A model generated the notes under the pieces. The model searched no databases and had not been told where the DNA came from. It saw only the letters and a list, made by a program, of their open reading frames with translations. 64,000 nucleotides of DNA from Paenibacillus amylolyticus (GTDB taxonomy: Bacteria; Bacillota; Bacilli; Paenibacillales; Paenibacillaceae). Made by a program: the position numbers and the translations under genes. Numbering within the stretch: position 1 is the first letter of the stretch; every line of letters begins with the position of its first letter. Below, piece after piece: positions 29,536-38,521 of this stretch. The stretch spans positions 2,790,001 to 2,854,000 of the forward strand of contig NZ_CP121451.1 in NCBI RefSeq assembly GCF_029689945.1, read 5' to 3'.

Positions 29536-29793
29536 ATGGTTCGAACTTACCAATACTACGCAATTTTTAATTTTGCTGAAGATGGAATTAATGTTACATT
29601 TCCTGATCTGCCTGGATGTATCACCTGTGGCGATTCAGTTGAAGAAGCATTAATAATGGCGAAAGAAGCACTTGAATTATTTTTGGATGGAGAACCTGTT
29701 GAAGATATTCCGCCACCTCAAAGCATAATGCCTGAATTATTGAACCCTAAAGATAAAACGTATTTAATTGAAGCTAATATTACGTACTACTGA
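29536..29793 (+). CDS. Solitary HicB-like antitoxin-family protein
   Basis: 85 aa with the HicB partial RNase-H fold: YYAIFNFAEDGINVTFPDLPGC, then the helix SVEEALIMAKEALELFLD. No C-terminal DNA-binding domain and no HicA toxin gene next to it, so it is an orphan or a HicB-domain protein with another role. CAGGAGGTG at 29521-29529 supports the ATG at 29536. Confidence 0.85.
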   Translation: MVRTYQYYAIFNFAEDGINVTFPDLPGCITCGDSVEEALIMAKEALELFLDGEPVEDIPPPQSIMPELLNPKDKTYLIEANITYY

Positions 29794-29819
29794 TCGATTC
29801 TATGTTTACATATCTGAAT

Positions 29820-31141
29820 TCACCAAACTGAGTTTAGAACATCGTCGACTTCTTTGATCCTTGTGACAGATGGTGTTTGAATTAGATTTCCTTTGACCAT
29901 GACCATCGAGATGTCGGACAAGGCCTCAATATGTTCCAGTGGATTTTGCTCCATGATAATCAGATCGGCATGTTTCCCGATATCCACCGTCCCTGTAACA
30001 TCGTCAACGCCCAGGATCTTCGCATTGGTTCGAGTCACCATGTCGATGACCTGTTTGTTGTTCAGGTTGGTCTGTCTCATGTAGTGGTCCATCTCCCTCC
30101 ACATATCATAGTGAGTCACGTAAGGCATGGCGGCATCGGTACCGATCCCAATGGTGATGTTGTTTTCGATCGCTTGTTGTACACCTTTGAGCATGGAATC
30201 ATAGACCAGTCTGGAATTTTCTTTTACCGTTGCACTGACCTTCGTTACGCTGGTATCCAGTGAAGCGGAGGGATAGGCGGCTTGCAGGGTGGGGATGAGT
30301 GCGGTGTAGCCATTCAGGGCATTGGGATTATTTTTGTACAAACGAATGATTTCGTCGTCCATCTCCGAACCGTGCTCGATGGTGTCGACGCCACCTTGTA
30401 GCGCAACGCGCACACCTTCCGTGCTTTCCACATGGGTTGCCACCCGCAGGCCAATCTTATGCGCTTCGTCACAGATCGCCGCAACTTCCTCCACCGTCAT
30501 CTGTAAACGACCAGCTTCGCCCACCATTTTCGCATCCGTCACGCCGCCCGTCACACAGATTTTGATCAGATCTACACCGTGTTTCACATTCAGCCGTACA
30601 TTTTCCGTGCTTCCCACGGAGAATCGCCCACCAGAGCGAGGAATGGAGCGCCATGTCCGCCCGTTACACTTAGGAAAAACCCGGAGACAAGCAGATTAGG
30701 ACCGACAAACTCAACGTTGTTAATCTCATCCCGCAGCTGAACGTCGGTGTAAAAGAATTCCCCCACACTGCGCATCGTTGTTACACCCGCATGAAGTGCG
30801 GTCAGTGCGTTGCGTTTCATGCGTTTTTTCAAAACGTTTCTGCCGAACTTCGTGTTCAATATCCGATCATAGGCAAACTGCAACATGCCTTCACTGACCG
30901 AGAGACCGAACGGTTTTCCATCTGCAAAGAGGTGCACGTGGGCATTGATCAGTCCTGGCATCACGTATTTCCCTGAGAGGTTGATGGTTGTGTAGTGACT
31001 TGGGATATGCAGTTCATTTTCTTTGCCGATATCTTGAATAAGTCCTTGTTCATTGACGAGAATGGTCATGTTTTTTTGCAGATTGCGGCTTGAGTCGCCG
31101 TGGATCAGATGGACGTTTTTTAATGCGTAAGCGGTGTTCAT
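29820..31141 (-). CDS. Metal-dependent amidohydrolase, imidazolonepropionase-like, copy 1 (frame broken once)
   Basis: About 440 aa amidohydrolase-superfamily enzyme, cytoplasmic. The metal ligands HVH (68 and 70), the CVTGGVTDAK lysine region, AHVEST, TIEHGSE and GIGTDAAMP are present. Relatives hydrolyse cyclic amides or Xaa-Pro dipeptides; the substrate is unknown. The frame breaks in the T-run at 30601-30604, where copy 2 has one more T; copy 2 reads ARKNVRLN and copy 1 ARKMYG. So this copy is either mis-sequenced or inactivated. It lies downstream of tetR copy 1 in the same direction. Confidence 0.88.
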
Positions 31142-31207
31142 GTTGTGTTCCTCCTTAGAATGTAGGTGAGGTGAGTGGTTAGGGTAAAGATGATGCCTTT
31201 TTCAATA

Positions 31208-31224
31208 ATGAATAATTAATTCAT
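31208..31224. promoter_or_regulatory. Candidate TetR operator before amidohydrolase copy 1
   Basis: Perfect dyad ATGAAT-AATTA-ATTCAT. The same dyad is upstream of copy 2, and a variant with the same 5-bp spacer precedes each tetR. Confidence 0.5.
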
Positions 31225-31338
31225 TTTTAGGTCAAAAAAATAGGCTGATCTATGATGAAGTTTTTTTGCGTGCAAACCATGTGAAGTTGATCTGATCTGC
31301 ACGCTTTGTTAACACGGTAATAGTGATGAGATGGAGCG

Positions 31339-31949
31339 TTATTCGTTGAGACTCTTCATACCGTACAGTCTGTATACATACAACGCTTCAAAGATTTGCT
31401 TCCTGCTGTCCTCACTCATCTCTCGCTTCAACAGATCCAGGTTCATGTCAATTACATTGTGCGCGAGAATGTTCAGCAAGATCAAGTTCTCCTCGGTACC
31501 AATCACATACCGTTTATATTGGTTCTTCAGATAGGCCTTCTTGGTTTCGATCATCAGCTCGACAAGCTCGTTCTTGGCGTTGGTGTAGATGGTTCCTTTA
31601 TTCTTTTCGAAGATGATGACAATCTGATTCCGGTATTTCCGTAATACGTCTACCTGTTCCTGCAACAGCGCCGACTTTCGCTCGCTATCCGTTTCCTCGA
31701 ACAAGGTCTGGTTATCAAAGTGAATCGTTTCCACCAGCACATTTTTCAGATAATCCACCAGATCCGGCGGCACAACGGAGTAGAAGAGTTCTTCTTGTTC
31801 TTAAAATAAGTATAGATATTGCCCACGGAAATATTGATCTCATCCGCGATATCGCTCATTTTGGCATCCACATAACCTTTTTCAAAAAAGACCTTGAGCG
31901 CCGCATATTCAATCTCTTTCCTGACTTCGTCTTTCTTGGCTTGCACCAT
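31339..31949 (-). CDS. TetR-family regulator, copy 1 (frame broken once)
   Basis: About 203 aa. Classic TetR N-terminal HTH (ALKVFFEKGYVDAKMSDIADE...ISVGNIYTYFKNKK) and an all-helical ligand domain. One T is missing near 31789-31795 relative to copy 2, which reads KKELFYAVVPPDL; copy 1 falls into NSSTPLCRR. ATG 31949 follows AAGGAGTCGTTCCCG. It probably represses itself and the downstream amidohydrolase through the dyads described. Confidence 0.88.
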
Positions 31950-31968
31950 CGGGAACGACTCCTTAATA

Positions 31969-31985
31969 GTGAATGGTTGGTTCGT
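31969..31985. promoter_or_regulatory. Candidate TetR operator before tetR copy 1
   Basis: GTGAAT-GGTTG-GTTCGT, a two-mismatch version of the ATGAAT-N5-ATTCAT dyad, 20 bp upstream of the tetR start, fitting autorepression. Confidence 0.4.
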
Positions 31986-32020
31986 TATTAGGATAGGCTT
32001 TTTTGGGGAGGGTGTCAAAG

Positions 32021-32313
32021 GGGGGGGGCTATGTAAACTTCGACCTCATAGCGTTACTGGCTTTAACGAGATGATTTTGGTGAAGGCGAACGCAATTTGA
32101 GTTAAAAGTTATCACAAAAAGTGAGTAGATATATATATTATATTGATAATAATAATTGTGAACATAAAAAAATATCTAATTATTATATGAAAAAATATCT
32201 AATAAGAATAGTACTTTTTCATTTCTCAAAAAGGTAATATGTTAAAAAAGAATGGTTAAAATTGTAATAAAATGAGATGTGTTACATTAACTGAAGTAGA
32301 CGAGGTGTGATTT
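32021..32313. other. AT-rich region upstream of ABC-2 exporter
   Basis: Very AT-rich. Contains a 14-bp direct repeat AAAAAATATCTAAT at 32167-32180 and 32190-32203 (23 bp apart) of unknown role, and presumably the exporter promoter. Confidence 0.4.
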
Positions 32314-33318
32314 ATGAGCATTATTGATGTAAACGGTATCACAAAGGTTTACCGGCAATATAAAAGATTTCCGGGATTGGTTGGCTCTTTGAGAAGTCTA
32401 GTTACTAGGCAGTATACGGAGGAAATAGCAGTACGCGATATCACTTTTTCCATCAAGGAAGGAGAAGCAGTAGGTTATCTGGGCCCAAACGGTGCGGGCA
32501 AATCCACCATGATTAAGATGATGACGGGAATATTGGTTCCGACTTCTGGCCAACTAAGGGTTCTTGGTTCGACCCCCCATGAAGCCAGGCAGCAGAATTC
32601 TCAACATATTGGTGTTGTTTTTGGCCAAAGGAGTCAGTTATGGTGGGACCTTCCTGTCGGTGATTCATTCGATCTCCATAAATACATATATAAGCTCCCA
32701 GACTCCACATACCAAAAAAATCTGAACTATTATTCCGACCTTTTAGCGTTATCCTCGTTTATTGAAAAGCCTGTCCGTCAATTAAGCTTGGGGCAAAGAA
32801 TGCGAGTGGAAATCGCAATGGCCTTACTGCATGATCCCAAAATTTTGTTTCTAGACGAACCAACGATTGGTCTGGATGTCATTGCTAAAGAGCAGATTAG
32901 GGAATTTCTTAGGATGATTAATCGAGAGAAGAAAGTCTCCATTGTTCTGACGACTCATGACATGAAGGATATTGAAGAAATTTGCCATCGTATGATAGTT
33001 GTGAACAAAGGCAATATGGTGTATGACGGATCTGTCGAACAACTACGAAAAACGTTGGGTGATCAGCGTCAGATTATCATTTACTTCCGGGAAGAGCCAG
33101 GCGTGATTGATATACCCGGGATTAAACTAATAAAGGACGAAGGATTAAGAAAAACGTACTTATTTGAAAAAAGCGACAGGACCGTATTTGATTGTGTGAA
33201 TCAAATCGCGAGTGAGCATGCAGTTGAAGATGCTTCTATTGAAAGCGCAGACATAGATTCGGTCATTCGGAAACTCTATAGAAAATTGGACGAAGAAGAT
33301 AGAGCGAATGAATTGTGA
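32314..33318 (+). CDS. ABC transporter ATPase (COG4586 type)
   Basis: 334-aa ATPase of an ABC-2 exporter of the uncharacterised COG4586/4587/3694 set. Walker A GPNGAGKST at 57-65, signature LSLGQRMRVEIAMAL, Walker B ILFLDEPTIGLD, H-loop VLTTHD; a C-terminal extension of ~100 residues is typical of the drug-resistance-like ATPases. ATG follows GACGAGGTGTGATTT. Overlaps the start region of the next gene, so the three genes form one operon. Confidence 0.9.
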   Translation: MSIIDVNGITKVYRQYKRFPGLVGSLRSLVTRQYTEEIAVRDITFSIKEGEAVGYLGPNGAGKSTMIKMMTGILVPTSGQLRVLGSTPHEARQQNSQHIGVVFGQRSQLWWDLPVGDSFDLHKYIYKLPDSTYQKNLNYYSDLLALSSFIEKPVRQLSLGQRMRVEIAMALLHDPKILFLDEPTIGLDVIAKEQIREFLRMINREKKVSIVLTTHDMKDIEEICHRMIVVNKGNMVYDGSVEQLRKTLGDQRQIIIYFREEPGVIDIPGIKLIKDEGLRKTYLFEKSDRTVFDCVNQIASEHAVEDASIESADIDSVIRKLYRKLDEEDRANEL

Positions 33319-33332
33319 AAGGAGGGCCCAGG

Positions 33333-34121
33333 TTGAAAACGTATATTATGTTTGGTGTAAAAACATTCTCGAATCAACTTTCATATCGTTCTGAAGTATG
33401 GCTAAGATTGCTCGGGAATTTTGTGGCTATTTTAATTCTGACTGAGATCTGGAGAGCAGTACTAGGGAATGGAGAGATTGAAGGCATAGGTGTAGAGCAA
33501 ATGATTACATATAGCATTATTAACACGTTGCTTACTGCTTTGCTACTTACCGGAATCAGTGCAAAAGTGGATAACAGTCTTAAAACAGGTTCCATCGCTT
33601 CGGAACTCATAAAACCTCTTTCTTATCCTCTTCATTTATTATCTGAAGGACTGGGGAATTCATTCTATCAGTTGATGTTTACTTCCATTCCTTCTTTATT
33701 CATCGCATGGATTTTCTTTGGTTTTCTTCCTCCAGCTTCGGCAACTCATTTTCTGTTTTTTTTGATTGCTTTAATCCAGGCATTGGCCATTTCGTTTTTG
33801 TTGGGGTACCTTATATCTTTATTGGCTTTTTGGCTCATGAATCACTTTGCATTAAATTGGATCTTAGGTGGATTCATCACGATTTTTTCAGGTTCCTTTT
33901 TACCCTTATGGTTTTTTCCAGAATCGTGGGTGACCATAACCAAAATGCTTCCTTTCCTGTACCTGGGATATCTTCCTGCTGCAATCTATTTAGGAACAAT
34001 CACGGTTCAGGAGATAGGAACTTTTATTCTCACAGGTTTAGCATGGACTGCGGGGCTGGCTCTTCTGGTGTGCTGGTTATGGAATAGGGCGATCAAACGT
34101 CTGGTGGTCCAGGGTGGATAA
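33333..34121 (+). CDS. ABC-2 family permease (COG4587 type)
   Basis: About 262 aa, six hydrophobic helices. Start: TTG at 33333 gives MKTYIMFGVKTFSNQ, preceded by AAAGGAGGGCCCAGG; a GTG at 33315 is also in frame but lies before the ribosome-binding site. Hallmarks include SLKTGSIASELIKPLSYP, a cytoplasmic loop of this permease family. Works with the ATPase just upstream and the paralogous permease downstream; substrate unknown. Confidence 0.85.
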   Translation: MKTYIMFGVKTFSNQLSYRSEVWLRLLGNFVAILILTEIWRAVLGNGEIEGIGVEQMITYSIINTLLTALLLTGISAKVDNSLKTGSIASELIKPLSYPLHLLSEGLGNSFYQLMFTSIPSLFIAWIFFGFLPPASATHFLFFLIALIQALAISFLLGYLISLLAFWLMNHFALNWILGGFITIFSGSFLPLWFFPESWVTITKMLPFLYLGYLPAAIYLGTITVQEIGTFILTGLAWTAGLALLVCWLWNRAIKRLVVQGG

Positions 34122-34146
34122 TGTAGCTGTAGAGAGGCTGATCTAA

Positions 34147-34941
34147 ATGACATTAAAACTTTTCGGAAAATTAGTCTTTTTGTTAACCAAAGAAAGAATG
34201 GAATATCGTGGGGACTTCCTCCTTGCAGTTATCGCTCAAATCATTAATTATACAGGAGATTATATTATTATTTGGCTTTTCCTAAGAAAGTTTGATACTC
34301 TGGCAGGCTGGTCTTGGCCTGAAATTGCGTTGTTGTACAGTCTGGGGCTGTTCACATACGCAGTAGGAGCCTCTTTTTCATTTGTGCAAATGCGGGATCT
34401 TGAGAATCAAGTGAAGAATGGGACATTTGATTCCATATTGATCAAACCCGTTAATCCATACCTATACTTGGTATGCAGGGGATTCAACTTAGGATACCTT
34501 GCACATGTGGCGATATCCGGGTCTGTGCTGCTCTGGGCACTTTTTAAGTTAAATCTGAATTTATCCGGGGTTGAAGTGCTGTACCTTATTCTCTGTATTA
34601 TTGGTGGGGCCATGATTCAGGCTGGATTCATGTCGGTAATCGGAGCTGTATCTTTTATTTGGATTAGAACAAATTTTTTGTTCACCTTATTTTTTAAATT
34701 TAAGGAGTTCATATCGTATCCACTTCCTGTATTTGGCACATTCATACAAGTACTTTTAACGTTTGTCATTCCATTTGCGTTCATCAATTTCTATCCAGCT
34801 GCATTCTTGCTTACCAAAGGCACTGCGCTGTTGTCATCATGGACGATGTGGATTGTACCTGTTATAGGTCCTCTGGTTTATATGCTTGGTTATCGTCTGT
34901 GGATGTTGAGCGTGAATAAATATCAAGGTGCAGGAGGTTAA
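34147..34941 (+). CDS. ABC-2 family permease (COG3694 type)
   Basis: 264 aa, six helices, with the conserved loop VKNGTFDSILIKPVNPYLYLV paralogous to the previous gene's. Starts 25 nt after it. The end overlaps the AGGAGG that serves the next gene, so that gene is probably translated from the same transcript. Confidence 0.87.
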   Translation: MTLKLFGKLVFLLTKERMEYRGDFLLAVIAQIINYTGDYIIIWLFLRKFDTLAGWSWPEIALLYSLGLFTYAVGASFSFVQMRDLENQVKNGTFDSILIKPVNPYLYLVCRGFNLGYLAHVAISGSVLLWALFKLNLNLSGVEVLYLILCIIGGAMIQAGFMSVIGAVSFIWIRTNFLFTLFFKFKEFISYPLPVFGTFIQVLLTFVIPFAFINFYPAAFLLTKGTALLSSWTMWIVPVIGPLVYMLGYRLWMLSVNKYQGAGG

Positions 34942-34945
34942 GTCT

Positions 34946-35376
34946 GTGGAACAAATAAAGGAGGCTATCTCGAATCTTTTACCTCAAACGGACAAAATGG
35001 GAGTCATCCAATTTGTCAGGCAACATCGATTAGAGAGTTTCGTTAGTACTCGATTTGAGGGTGTTTATACAAAAGAGTTAGAGATTGATCTATATAATAT
35101 TAAGAAGTTGAATGAGGATAAATTAGCTTTTTTGAATGGGCTTGGCCATTGTATAACAACCTATGCGACAAATGGAGACCCCATTCCTTCCTTGAGGGCG
35201 AGCCGTTTATAGTCAGCGTCTTTGACGATATCGACGAAACGCTTGATTTTTATTGGAATACCTTAAATAGGGAAACCAAAGTAGCTGTTTTAGCCAAATA
35301 TATTCATGTTGAGAACGGGAAAGTCACCATTAACAGCATTAATAAGCATTCATACAGTGGAATTACCCAATCATAA
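34946..35376 (+). CDS. Hypothetical protein coupled to the ABC-2 exporter (frame broken once)
   Basis: About 143 aa, soluble, acidic. GTG at 34946 lies 8 nt after AGGAGG, inside the end of the permease gene. The frame is restored by one extra C in CCCC at 35179-35182, giving NGDPHSFLEGEPFIVSVFDDIDE. It is followed immediately by a strong terminator, so it closes the operon. No family recognised; its fixed position suggests a role with the transporter (immunity, regulation or cargo), which is inference. Confidence 0.55.
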
Positions 35377-35383
35377 TTATCGT

Positions 35384-35416
35384 AAAAAGTCGACAATTAA
35401 ATGTTGTCGACTTTTT
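35384..35416 (+). terminator. Terminator of the ABC-2 operon
   Basis: Perfect 13-bp stem AAAAAGTCGACAA / TTGTCGACTTTTT, loop of seven. Confidence 0.85.
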
Positions 35417-35485
35417 ATATGTTTCTGTGATGTTTGTCTTAAGCTATAGAAACGAATGAGTTAATTTAGTTCTTACATCTCATTC

Positions 35486-35875
35486 TCAACCCGAACTTAT
35501 AGCATAAGAGATCGGGACAAATAAGGCAGGCAGTTGATTCAATACCTTGATCTTCGTAATCTTCAAAATATTTAACCTTGTACAAAGCGCCAAGATGCCG
35601 CCGATCAGGGTAATTTCGTTCATGATGTTGGACAAGATGTTCTCAAAATTAATCAGTTGCCCAATGATCCCGCCTAAGGTGAGGAAGATGATAAACATAA
35701 TCTGATATTGTCTGTTGGATATGCTGCTCATGGTTGTACTCATGCCTATGATGAGTGCGCTACTCCCAATCACTTGATTGAGTATGGACTTGTATCCGTC
35801 ATTCATGAACTCTTGGAGAGGGCCCCACGGGTACTTCCGCATATAATGAAAAACAATTGAAAATATACCAAGCAT
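35486..35875 (-). CDS. Small membrane protein, 129 aa
   Basis: Three or four hydrophobic helices (about residues 5-25, 38-55, 58-75 and 85-105) with short loops. No recognised family. It abuts the duplicated block, ending 27 nt before the amidohydrolase-copy-2 stop. A frame on the same strand with reasonable codon use; no clear AGGAGG (the start is preceded by ATGCTTGGT-like sequence). Confidence 0.5.
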   Translation of the reverse strand: MLGIFSIVFHYMRKYPWGPLQEFMNDGYKSILNQVIGSSALIIGMSTTMSSISNRQYQIMFIIFLTLGGIIGQLINFENILSNIMNEITLIGGILALCTRLNILKITKIKVLNQLPALFVPISYAISSG

Positions 35876-35909
35876 GATTTCATTCCTGATCCTATTTTTA
35901 ATTCTGAAT

Positions 35910-37232
35910 TCACCAAACTGAGTTTAGAACATCGTCGACTTCTTTGATTCTTGTGAAAGATGGTGTTTGAATTAGATTTCCTTTGACCATGACCATAGAG
36001 ATGTCTGACAAGGCTTCGATATGTTCCAGCGGATTTTGCTCCATCATAATCAGATCGGCATGTTTCCCGATATCCACCGTCCCTGTTACATCATCAACGC
36101 CTAAGATCTTCGCATTGGTTCGAGTTACCATGTCGATGACCTGTTTGTTGTTCAGGTCGGCCTGTCTCATGTAGTGGTCCATCTCTCTCCACATATCATA
36201 GTGAGTCACATAAGGCATGGCGGCATCAGTACCGATCCCGATGATGATATCGTTCTCGATCGCTTGTTGTACACCTTTGAGCATGGAATCGTAGACGAGT
36301 CTGGAATTCTCTTTTACCGTTCTACTTACCTTCGTTACGCTGGTATCCAGTGAAGCGGATGGATAGGCGGCTTGCAGGGTGGGGATGAGTGCGGTGTAGC
36401 CATTCAGGGCATTGGGATTATTTTTGTACAAACGAATGATTTCGTCTTCCATCTCCGAACCGTGCTCGATCGTATCGACGCCACCCCGTAAAGCCACCCT
36501 TACGCCTTCCGTGCTTTCCACATGGGCTGCCACCCGCAGGCCAATCTTATGCGCTTCATCGCAGATCGCCGCAACTTCTTCCACTGTCATCTGTAAACGG
36601 CCTGCTTCGCCTACCATCTTCGCATCCGTCACGCCGCCCGTCACACAGATTTTGATGAGATCGACGCCATGGTTCACATTTAGCCGTACATTTTTCCGTG
36701 CTTCCCATGGGGAATCGCTCACCAGCGCCAGGAATGGAGCACCATGTCCGCCCGTGACACTTAGGAAAAACCCGGAGACAAGCAGATTAGGACCGACGAA
36801 TTCACCGTTATTAATCTCCTCCCGCAGCTGCACGTCTGTATAAAAGAATTCACCCACACTGCGCATCGTCGTTACACCCGCATGGAGTGCGGTCAGTGCG
36901 TTGCGTTTCATACGTTTTTTCAAAACGTTTCTGCCGAATTTGGTATTCAGGATTCGGTCATATGCGAACTTCAACATGTCTTCACTGACCGAGAGACTAA
37001 ACGGTTTACCATCTGCAAAGAGGTGCACGTGGGCGTTGATCAATCCAGGCATTACGTATTTCCCTGAGAGGTCGATTGTTGTGTAGTGACTTGGGATATT
37101 GAGTTCATGATCTCGGCCGATATCCTGAATAAGTCCTTGTTCATTGACGAGAATCGTCATGTTTTTTTGCAGATTGCGGCTTGAGTCGCCGTGGATCAGA
37201 TTGACGTTTTTTAATGCGTAAGCGGTGTTCAT
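35910..37232 (-). CDS. Metal-dependent amidohydrolase, imidazolonepropionase-like, copy 2 (intact)
   Basis: 440 aa, intact. HVH metal site at 68-70, NVRLNVNHGVDLIKICVTGGVTDAK, AAHVEST, DTIEHGSE and IGIGTDAAMPYV follow amidohydrolase order. True start at 37232: AAGGAGG lies at 37241-37247 on the coding strand; upstream in-frame codons are leader. Its mRNA leader, unlike copy 1's, contains the ~220-nt structured element. Likely activity: hydrolysis of a cyclic amide or Xaa-Pro-type bond; not certain. Confidence 0.9.
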   Translation of the reverse strand: MNTAYALKNVNLIHGDSSRNLQKNMTILVNEQGLIQDIGRDHELNIPSHYTTIDLSGKYVMPGLINAHVHLFADGKPFSLSVSEDMLKFAYDRILNTKFGRNVLKKRMKRNALTALHAGVTTMRSVGEFFYTDVQLREEINNGEFVGPNLLVSGFFLSVTGGHGAPFLALVSDSPWEARKNVRLNVNHGVDLIKICVTGGVTDAKMVGEAGRLQMTVEEVAAICDEAHKIGLRVAAHVESTEGVRVALRGGVDTIEHGSEMEDEIIRLYKNNPNALNGYTALIPTLQAAYPSASLDTSVTKVSRTVKENSRLVYDSMLKGVQQAIENDIIIGIGTDAAMPYVTHYDMWREMDHYMRQADLNNKQVIDMVTRTNAKILGVDDVTGTVDIGKHADLIMMEQNPLEHIEALSDISMVMVKGNLIQTPSFTRIKEVDDVLNSVW

Positions 37233-37247
37233 ATTGTGTTCCTCCTT

Positions 37248-37465
37248 AGAGTGGTGGGTGAAGCTATATAAGTTGAATGATGGGGGTGTACACTTATCAC
37301 TCCAATGACAGAACAACCTTCGGATCGCTGTTATCCCCAGATTTTTTGATATCCTCTTATTAGGGGAAATCCGGTGATAAATGCGAACGCTTCGCTTCCT
37401 CTAGTTATTTCTGTCCTCTCCGTTATCGTGTAAATGTAGGTTCAACTTAAATAGTTTGGTAAATG
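37248..37465 (-). ncRNA. Candidate structured leader element, copy B (5' UTR of amidohydrolase 2)
   Basis: Conserved blocks, same order as copy A at 43420: outer helix TTCTGTC (37409-37415) with GACAGAA (37307-37313); hairpin TTCGC/GCGAA (37383-37395); long hairpin TTATCCCCAGATTT (37331-37344) with AAATCCGGTGATAA (37367-37380). The block CTGGGGATAACAGCGAT and TTCAACTTATATAG are shared with copy A. The leader ends at AAGGAGG. Function unknown. Confidence 0.5.
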
Positions 37466-37484
37466 GTAAATATTCAACTTAAAA

Positions 37485-37501
37485 ATGAATAATTAATTCA
37501 T
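37485..37501. promoter_or_regulatory. Candidate TetR operator before amidohydrolase copy 2
   Basis: Perfect dyad ATGAAT-AATTA-ATTCAT, as in copy 1. It is conserved although surrounding bases differ. Confidence 0.5.
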
Positions 37502-37610
37502 TTTTGGATCAAAAAAATAGAGCGACTTAATGTTAGATATTTTTTTGCGTGCAAACCAAGTGAAGTTGATCTGATCTGCACGCTTTGTCTACCTGTGATG
37601 AGATGGAGCG

Positions 37611-38222
37611 TTATTCGTTGAGGCTCTTCATGCCGCATAGTCTGTATACATACAACGCTTCGAAAATTTGCTTCCGGCTGTCCTCGCTCATATCTCGCTT
37701 CAATAGATCCAGGTTCATGTCAATTACATTGTGTGCGAGGATGTTCAGTAGGATCAAGTTTTCCTCGGTGCCAATCTCATATCGTTTATATTGATTCTTG
37801 AGATATGCCTTCTTGGTTTCGATCATCAGCTCGACAAGCTCATTCTTGGCGTTGGTGTAGATCGTTCCTTTATTCTTTTCGAAGATGATCACAATCTGAT
37901 TCCGGTATTTCCGTAATACATCCACTTGTTCCTGCAACAGTGCCGATTTTCGCTCGCTATCCGTTTCCTCGAACAGGGTCTGATTATCAAAGTGGATCGT
38001 CTCCACCAGCACATTTTTCAGATAATCCACCAGATCCGGCGGGACGACAGCGTAGAATAATTCTTTCTTATTCTTAAAATAAGTATAGATATTGCCCACG
38101 GAAATATTGATCTCATCCGCGATATCGCTCATCTTGGCATCCACATAGCCTTTTTCAAAAAAGACTTTGAGTGCCGCATATTCAATCTCTTGCCTAACTT
38201 CGTCTTTCTTGGCTTGCACCAT
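37611..38222 (-). CDS. TetR-family regulator, copy 2 (intact)
   Basis: 203 aa, intact: HTH with MSDIADEINISVGNIYTYFKNKKEL, then helical ligand domain ending GMKSLNE. Start ATG 38222 after AAGGAGTCGTTCCCG; longer in-frame starts read across the operator and are not supported. Operator candidates lie upstream of itself (38242) and of the amidohydrolase (37485). Its ligand is probably related to that enzyme's substrate (inference). Confidence 0.9.
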   Translation of the reverse strand: MVQAKKDEVRQEIEYAALKVFFEKGYVDAKMSDIADEINISVGNIYTYFKNKKELFYAVVPPDLVDYLKNVLVETIHFDNQTLFEETDSERKSALLQEQVDVLRKYRNQIVIIFEKNKGTIYTNAKNELVELMIETKKAYLKNQYKRYEIGTEENLILLNILAHNVIDMNLDLLKRDMSEDSRKQIFEALYVYRLCGMKSLNE

Positions 38223-38241
38223 CGGGAACGACTCCTTAATA

Positions 38242-38258
38242 GTGAATGGGTGGTTCGT
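38242..38258. promoter_or_regulatory. Candidate TetR operator before tetR copy 2
   Basis: GTGAAT-GGGTG-GTTCGT; the same half-sites and 5-bp spacer as at 31969-31985. Confidence 0.4.
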
Positions 38259-38521
38259 TATTAGGATAGATCTTTTTGGAGGGGGTGTCAAATGGGATGG
38301 AATTCAAAATCCATACAATATCGAAGTTGCAATAGATCGAGTTCAATCAAGATAAAATAAATATATTATTAGGTGTATAGTCTCTTGTTGTAATATAGCG
38401 GTGTATGTTAAGTCTGGATTATTTTTGAATAACTTAGTACAGAAGAAGGATAATTATAAAAAATGTCGAATATTGGTTCTTAAGCGTTGGAAAGAATTAG
38501 CACATAACATTAAAAAAGGAG

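Larger units (their letters stand above)
29813..32020. repeat. Segmental duplication, copy 1 (amidohydrolase + TetR)
   Basis: This 2.2-kb block, starting TCTGAATTCACC, is matched nearly base for base by 35903-38293 in the same orientation. Both protein-coding genes are conserved at well above 90 percent at the protein level by eye. Copy 1 lacks the ~180-bp leader insertion found in copy 2 and carries two one-base deletions. Confidence 0.92.
35903..38293. repeat. Segmental duplication, copy 2 (amidohydrolase + TetR)
   Basis: Direct copy of 29813-32020, 6.1 kb downstream. It differs by scattered substitutions, intact reading frames and a ~180-bp insertion upstream of the amidohydrolase that carries the structured leader element. 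Confidence 0.92.

Noticed and set aside
31250..31330. GCGTGCA...TGCACGC inverted repeat after tetR as a terminator (also in copy 2)
   Set aside because: On the gene's strand the stem is followed by A's, not T's, so it is not a Rho-independent terminator in the required direction.
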